This document shows, in pieces, positions 59,197-64,000 of a DNA stretch of 64,000 nucleotides. Within the stretch, counting starts at the first letter, position 1; the number at the start of each line of letters is the position of its first letter. The position numbers and the translations under genes were made by a program. This DNA comes from Procambarus clarkii (Eukaryota > Arthropoda > Malacostraca > Decapoda > Cambaridae). The stretch is taken from positions 30,840,029 to 30,904,028 of the forward strand of contig NC_091181.1 of NCBI RefSeq assembly GCF_040958095.1, in the 5' to 3' direction. The notes under the pieces are model-generated. The model was not told where the DNA came from, made no database searches, and saw nothing but the letters and a program-made list of their open reading frames with translations.

Positions 59197-60000
59197 CACC
59201 TGTGCTATATAGTCGTAATGACTTGGCGCTTTCCCCCTGATAGTAAAGAGGTCCGTGGTTTCTAAGGAAACCACGGACAGTAAAGCTGGAAAGCAATGCT
59301 ATATAATATTATATTGTTTAGATCTAAAAGCTGTATGTATGTACACAAACAAGATACCCTTATATATAATGGGCAGCAACAAGCGTCTAGTGCTACATAG
59401 TAATTGCTATAATGAATGGTGAGGGTGCCTACTTGGTGAGCCATGCTGGACACCACACACCTGCTGGCGTCCAGGGCGTAAACCAACCATACTTTATCAT
59501 TGTCATGGATATGAAGAACTAATTACAAGGACTCTCATCCACTTATATCTCACTAATAACGGACGGGGCACTAATTTTTGCTTCCCGCTGATAGTATTAC
59601 CATCTACCAGCCTAGCTTTACTCCTACCCCCATCCTCCTCCTTACACTCTTACCAGACGTCTTTCTAAGAGTGAAAAAGATAGAGGGAAGGATGTCAGGC
59701 AGCTCTCAGCCAGGCTCACTGCCAGGGGCGTCATCACTCCTCCACTTGTCCTCGGTGTAAAGAAACTTGAGTGAAAGAATGGCGTAGGGTTCTCAACTTG
59801 AAGTGTGTAATAAAAGCGGATGAGGCTGCACGCAAACAACAAAACTTAGCAATAAAGTTTCTTTGCCTCATGAACAAAGAGCGAGGAGTCGTGTTGATAC
59901 TTTACTAACTTCTCATTCAACATTTTAAATTGGAAATATGTTTTAAAAATTCATATTTTAGTACGATGTGATGGATATGAGCCCCATTATAAACTGAGCC

Positions 60001-60095
60001 AACAACAATCATAAATAAACTGTCAATGTTTATTTATAATTGTAAAGAACAACAATCATAAATAAACTGTCAATGTTTATTTATAATTGTTGTCA
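60001..60095. repeat. 48-bp tandem duplication, each copy a hairpin
   Basis: AACAACAATCATAAATAAAC, TGTCAATGTTTATTTATAAT appears twice; ATAAATAAAC pairs with GTTTATTTAT inside each copy. Confidence 0.7.
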
Positions 60096-60587
60096 CTTAC
60101 ACTTATAATTGGATTCACTTACAAACTCTGTAATTAGTTCATCAATGTTGTAACTTCTTATAGTTAAACGAACATTGAAGTTAAGTTCGTGAGCGTTATC
60201 ACACTATCATACATGAGCTGTATAATAAATGACTAAATATAGACGACGGGCCATGAGCTTATGGAATATTTTGATCCTCTTACCGTAGGAGAGGAGTGGA
60301 GGCGAGGCGCTGGTCACCCCTGTGAGTGCCTATGAGAGTCCTTGACAAGCAGCTCGACACTAGGCTCCTGTCCTCTCCCAACCCTCTGCAGCCTCCACCT
60401 CCTCACATAGTTGTACTTTCCGGGAATTTACGGGACCGCTTCTCAACCCTTAATCGAGAGGTGGATAGATTCCAGAGCCTACATAGGCTCTGTCATATCT
60501 ACATTTAGAGTTGTGAATGGAGTTTGCCTTCATCACCTCTCTTCTTGAGGTTATCAATTAATATTAAATTTTAGTCTTTAGTGTTTT

Positions 60588-60715
60588 TCCTGCCCGAAAC
60601 GTTTTGCGTAATAGTGGCTTTAGGCATTGTATGTACTAGCTCTATCTATAAATTCATCAATATTTGTATCACCCCTTGTATGTATGTACTTTACCTAAAT
60701 AAACATTTGAATTTG
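60588..60715 (+). repeat. Dispersed repeat (CCCGAAACGTTTTGCGTA family)
   Basis: CCTGCCCGAAACGTTTTGCG, TAATAGTGGCTTTAGGCATT ... TGTATGTACTTTACCTAAAT, AAACATTTGAATTTGAAT tail. Same family as 44011-44150. Confidence 0.5.
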
Positions 60716-60762
60716 AATCTTGATGATTTCGGGGCTTCTTTTAGTGTCCCTGCGGACGCCCG
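60716..60762 (-). repeat. Inverted tail fragment of the Thr-like SINE
   Basis: TTGATGATTTCGGGGCTTCT followed by TTTAGTGTCCCTGCGG is the reverse complement of the SINE tail at 19970-20003. It directly follows the dispersed repeat ending at 60715. Confidence 0.5.
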
Positions 60763-61215
60763 ACAGTGTTTACACTTCGCAAATGAAGGCCCACAAACAT
60801 GGTCGAACGCACAAAACACTTGACTGTGGCCAGTTTTTGGGTAGACTCCTATTACATTTACTGTGTGATTGTTGTACTAATATATAAACGCTTAACATGT
60901 AATATTTATTAATAAAAGCGAAGTCAGAAGCTACACGCCTGTCTCTACATGTCTTATGTGTTAATTTTGGGCGCTCTTGTACTTGTGCGCTAGTTGGCGT
61001 TCACAACTGATCTCGCCTGCAAGGACTAGATTTAGTCAATCATAATGATAATAATGTGCATTTATTTAGGGAATAAATTTTTAGACACACTCAGAAATAA
61101 TGGGCATCAGAAATAATCGAAACATTATAATAATTAATTTATGTTGTATTAAAAATATAAATAAAACCCATGATTACTCTAAATATGAACACTAGAAAAC
61201 CTTCAATACCACAGG

Positions 61216-61615
61216 GAAACTTCGCATCTACTGCAGATACATCGATAATATATACGTATGTGTGAAAACCCTCCTGGAATTGTAGCGATTAAAGGATCTA
61301 CTTATCCGCAACTCAGTGCCTAACTTTACTCATGAACTAGGCATCGATGGTACACACCCTTTCCTGCATGTCTACGTGAGAACCTAAAACAACTTTCACC
61401 ACAGAAGATTATACTAAACCCACCAACACTGGAATATGTATGAATGGTCAGACAGATATAAGAATAGTGTATTAAACGCAATTATATTCAGAGCCCTTAC
61501 TCATTGTGCTGACTGGTACAAAATCTACAAGGAACTGGAAAGAAGCCTTCAAGTATTAGGAACACAAATTGAGAAGTCAACACCCATATCAGAAGGTATT
61601 TAGAAAAATTGTATA
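61216..61615 (+). pseudogene. Penelope-like element reverse transcriptase remnant
   Basis: Plus-strand translation, across stops and frame changes, reads YCRYIDNIYVCVKTLLEL, then LIRNSV, FTHELGIDGT, PFLHVYVR, a degenerate FTTED-type stretch, TNTGICMNGQ and a YKNSVLNAIIFRALTHCADW block. RYIDD-type catalytic box followed by a PFLDV-type box and an ALTHC block is the usual order in Penelope-like reverse transcriptases, which differ from the non-LTR type. The catalytic Asp pair reads D-N here, and there are in-frame stops, so it is dead. No GIY-YIG endonuclease is visible downstream. Confidence 0.6.
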
Positions 61616-62474
61616 ACACGCCTTCCATAAAACTATTACAAAATCCACTATGAGCTCTCTTTAATGGCAGACTTTAGCTATTTTGTGTCACAATTGTTAT
61701 ATCTCATACTTTTAATAATCATAGTAACCGAAATATTCATATATTTTATATACACGAGATGAAACAGCAAGCCATAAGCTAGATCTGTGTGTCGCTCCTG
61801 AAGACGTCAGTAAGGAGACGGACTTTTAGCAAATACCTTCCTGTGATTGGCTGTTGCTGGGAATGGCAACACTCTTTCTATAATTAAATGCAAACTAAGA
61901 AATAATGTCTTTTTGCACAACAATATCTTTATTTCAAACACAACCTCTTCGTTTTGTACAAGACAGAAATTTCCATCTAACTGAATAATTTAGTACAATA
62001 AGAGAACGGAGCATTGTATCGCCGATATTATTTGCGTGAGGCAACCCCCGCTGATGACGTCACAAGCTAGGTAGCCAGCCCATGTTTCTGTAACACTCGT
62101 TACATCCTGAAGTATTTAATTATCACTTTATTAATGCTTTTAAATACTTAACCCTTTACTTTTTAGGTAGATTAAAGTTGAAGCAGAATGTCATAAGCAA
62201 GGATGGTGTGCTGAATAAAGATGATTTACTAAGTGGATGGCACCTTTAGCTGATCCCTTCCTGTCATTGGCTGTTGTGTGAATGTCAACAAAGAGTTTCT
62301 ACCAATGATATGCCATTGTTTATACACCCCATACCATCTGTGGGCGGAGCTTGGAACCTCCTACCCGAGCACAACAACCCGCCTTATGGGTTGCTGTTTG
62401 GCTATTTATAGTGCGTTGGAAAAAAGAGAGATGGCGTTAGTGGTATTTTGTGGGGTAATTTGTTATAAGTGTAA
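61616..62474. other. No gene; one imperfect direct repeat
   Basis: TTCCTGTGATTGGCTGTTGC (61841) recurs as TTCCTGTCATTGGCTGTTGT (62259) with about 45 bp of similar context. Nothing else recognised before the reverse transcriptase. Confidence 0.45.
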
Positions 62475-64000
62475 TTTGATGTCAACAGATGGCGTAAGCT
62501 GTATCTTATGGCCACTATTAACCTGCCAGTTGATAGTGAAAGAACAGCTTCATATCAGCTTCCTGCAATGGTCCGAAGGCAGCAAGAACACTTAAAACAA
62601 GAGAGGATGACAGTCATTCATGAGGGCTTAGCTATAAATGACGAATGTGACTGTCCCTTCACCGAACAGGAACTAAGCAGAGCCAAAAAGGGTGGTAAGG
62701 ACACTGCACCAGGTGCTGATAACATTACATACTCAATGATCGCACATGCAGGTCCTGCTGGAGACCGAGGGATGTTGGACGTCATCAATGCGTCTTGGCA
62801 GCAAGGCAAACTACCGCCCTCTTGGAAGAAAGCAGACATCATACCGATTCCTAAGCCGAATGAACCTGGCAATTACAGACCCATTTCCTTAACATCATGC
62901 GTTAGTAAAACTGCAGAACGGATGGTCTTAAATAGGCTACTGTGGAAGACTGGAGACCTTCATAAACACATATTTGGCTTCACTAGAGGTGTAGGTACTG
63001 CCAACTGCATAGCAACATTACTAGGAACAGTTAACTCTGGTCCAGCTATAGTGGTCTTCCTTGATCTGGAAAAAGCATTTGAACTTGCAAGCCCGCCAGC
63101 AATACTACACACCTTAGTTAAAAAAGGTGTGAGGGGGAAAATGCTAGCATGGATTCAAGATTACCTAAGTCACAGGTATGCCAGAGTAAAGTTGCAAGGA
63201 CAAGTGTCGGACTACCACTTGCACGAGAATGGGACTCCACAAGGAGGAGTCCTCAGTCCTAGTCTTTTTAACATCCTTATGGAAAACCTTGTTACCATGT
63301 CCTTTACAGAAGGGGTTACATTGCTCAGCTATGCTGATGATCTAGCATTAGTCGTTACGGGTCCTTCACTTCTAAATAAAGCTCAAGGTGCTTTAGATCA
63401 GGTGACATCTGAATGCAGTGTTTTAGGGCTAAAAATATCTGCACAGAAGTCTAAGGCGATGAGACTAGGTGGCAAGGCTCCAGACAGGCACCTACGCATT
63501 CAGGACATTAACCTTCAGTGGGTTCCACAATATCGATATCTCGGAGTGTGGATTGATTTTAAGATGCCATTCAATAAGCAAATTCAATATCTAAAGGAGA
63601 AAGCAAAGTCACGAATAAATATAATGAGAGCAATCACAGGGCCCCGTCTAGGAGCGGGACACAGAGTGTTGAGAATGTTTTACATACACGCCGTTCGTTC
63701 CCTGGTTGATTATGCAGCACCTGCCTTACTCACTCTTTCTCCTGGTCAGTGGGCAAACGTTGAGGTTCTTCAAAATGATGCATTGCGAGTCATAACAGGT
63801 GCTCCCGGATGGACTAAAATCCTGAACCTAAGACTAGAGACGAAGCTAACGTCGATTGAAGTAAGGGTAAAGGGGATTGCTGCGTGCATGCTGACCAAGA
63901 TATTGACTAGACCTAGAATCAGTTCACTTAAAGATTTGATCACTGGAGCACTAACTCTGGACAGAAGAGCCTCCAATAGCAACAGGTGGACCCATTGTGC
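62475..64000 (+). CDS. Non-LTR retrotransposon reverse transcriptase, runs off the window end
   Basis: One reading frame stays open from just after the TAA at 62472-62474 to the last base, more than 500 codons, with no stop or frameshift. The first ATG inside recognisable element sequence is 62568. Reverse transcriptase motifs in order: DTAPGADNITYSM, PPSWKKADIIPIPKP, NYRPISLTSC, FLDLEKAFELA (first catalytic Asp), GTPQGGVLSPSLFN, SYADDLALV (catalytic YADD), then LGLKISAQKSK and YRYLGVWID. It copies element RNA into the genome by target-primed reverse transcription. The upstream endonuclease domain is not seen in the preceding kilobase, so this copy is probably 5'-truncated; the C-terminal part lies beyond the window. 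It resembles jockey/I-group elements common in crustaceans; the clade is inferred. Confidence 0.85.

Noticed and set aside
62618..62872. Minus-strand ORF of 84 codons
   Set aside because: Shadow of the plus-strand reverse transcriptase.

Overview
The window is eukaryotic genomic DNA: spliced genes with GT-AG introns, AATAAA polyadenylation signals, many microsatellites and minisatellites, tRNA-derived SINE-like repeats and pieces of non-LTR retrotransposons. TTAGG-type pentamers, an arthropod set of protein families and dispersed repeats that look like those of decapod crustaceans (crayfish or lobster group) suggest a decapod, most likely a crayfish. The species is an inference; no ribosomal or mitochondrial marker is present.

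Layout. (1) 1-27 kb holds no host protein-coding gene that I can support. It is a repeat-rich desert of minisatellites (notably a 46-bp unit at 12.6-13.6 kb and an AAGG tract at 15.7-16.0 kb), TA microsatellites, two near-identical inverted-repeat elements at 18.6-19.5 kb, several short dispersed repeat families and degenerate retrotransposon remnants. (2) 27.3-37.6 kb, minus strand: a complete ten-exon gene for CCT gamma (TCP-1 chaperonin subunit 3), reconstructed at 547 residues. (3) 37.6-38.3 kb: a head-to-head promoter interval of about 690 bp. (4) 38.3-44.5 kb, plus strand: a complete six-exon MBD2/3 gene (methyl-CpG-binding subunit of the NuRD complex), 255 residues. (5) 44.5-49.3 kb: AT-rich convergent intergenic space. 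(6) 49.3-57.7 kb, minus strand: an eleven-exon Cys-loop ligand-gated anion channel subunit, 443 residues, with signal peptide, two disulfide loops, a PAR selectivity motif and four membrane segments. (7) 57.7-62.4 kb: its upstream region, a 40-bp minisatellite and more repeats, including a Penelope-like remnant. (8) 62.5-64.0 kb: a non-LTR reverse transcriptase reading frame, open to the end of the window.

The three host genes are not an operon and do unrelated jobs: cytosolic protein folding, chromatin repression and membrane excitability. The only arrangement with likely regulatory meaning is the divergent CCT3 / MBD2/3 pair. All exon coordinates were read by eye from splice signals, reading phase and remembered family structure; no alignment was run.

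Points most worth a second look: a phase-neutral 78-nt exon that would lengthen the beta1-beta2 coupling loop of the channel; a foldback repeat family with 10-11-bp target-site duplications, one copy of which splits an older transposon-like gene inside CCT3 intron 2; two dispersed repeat families that share a hairpin core but carry different simple-sequence tails; and a minisatellite with no stop in any forward frame that records a two-state variant string.
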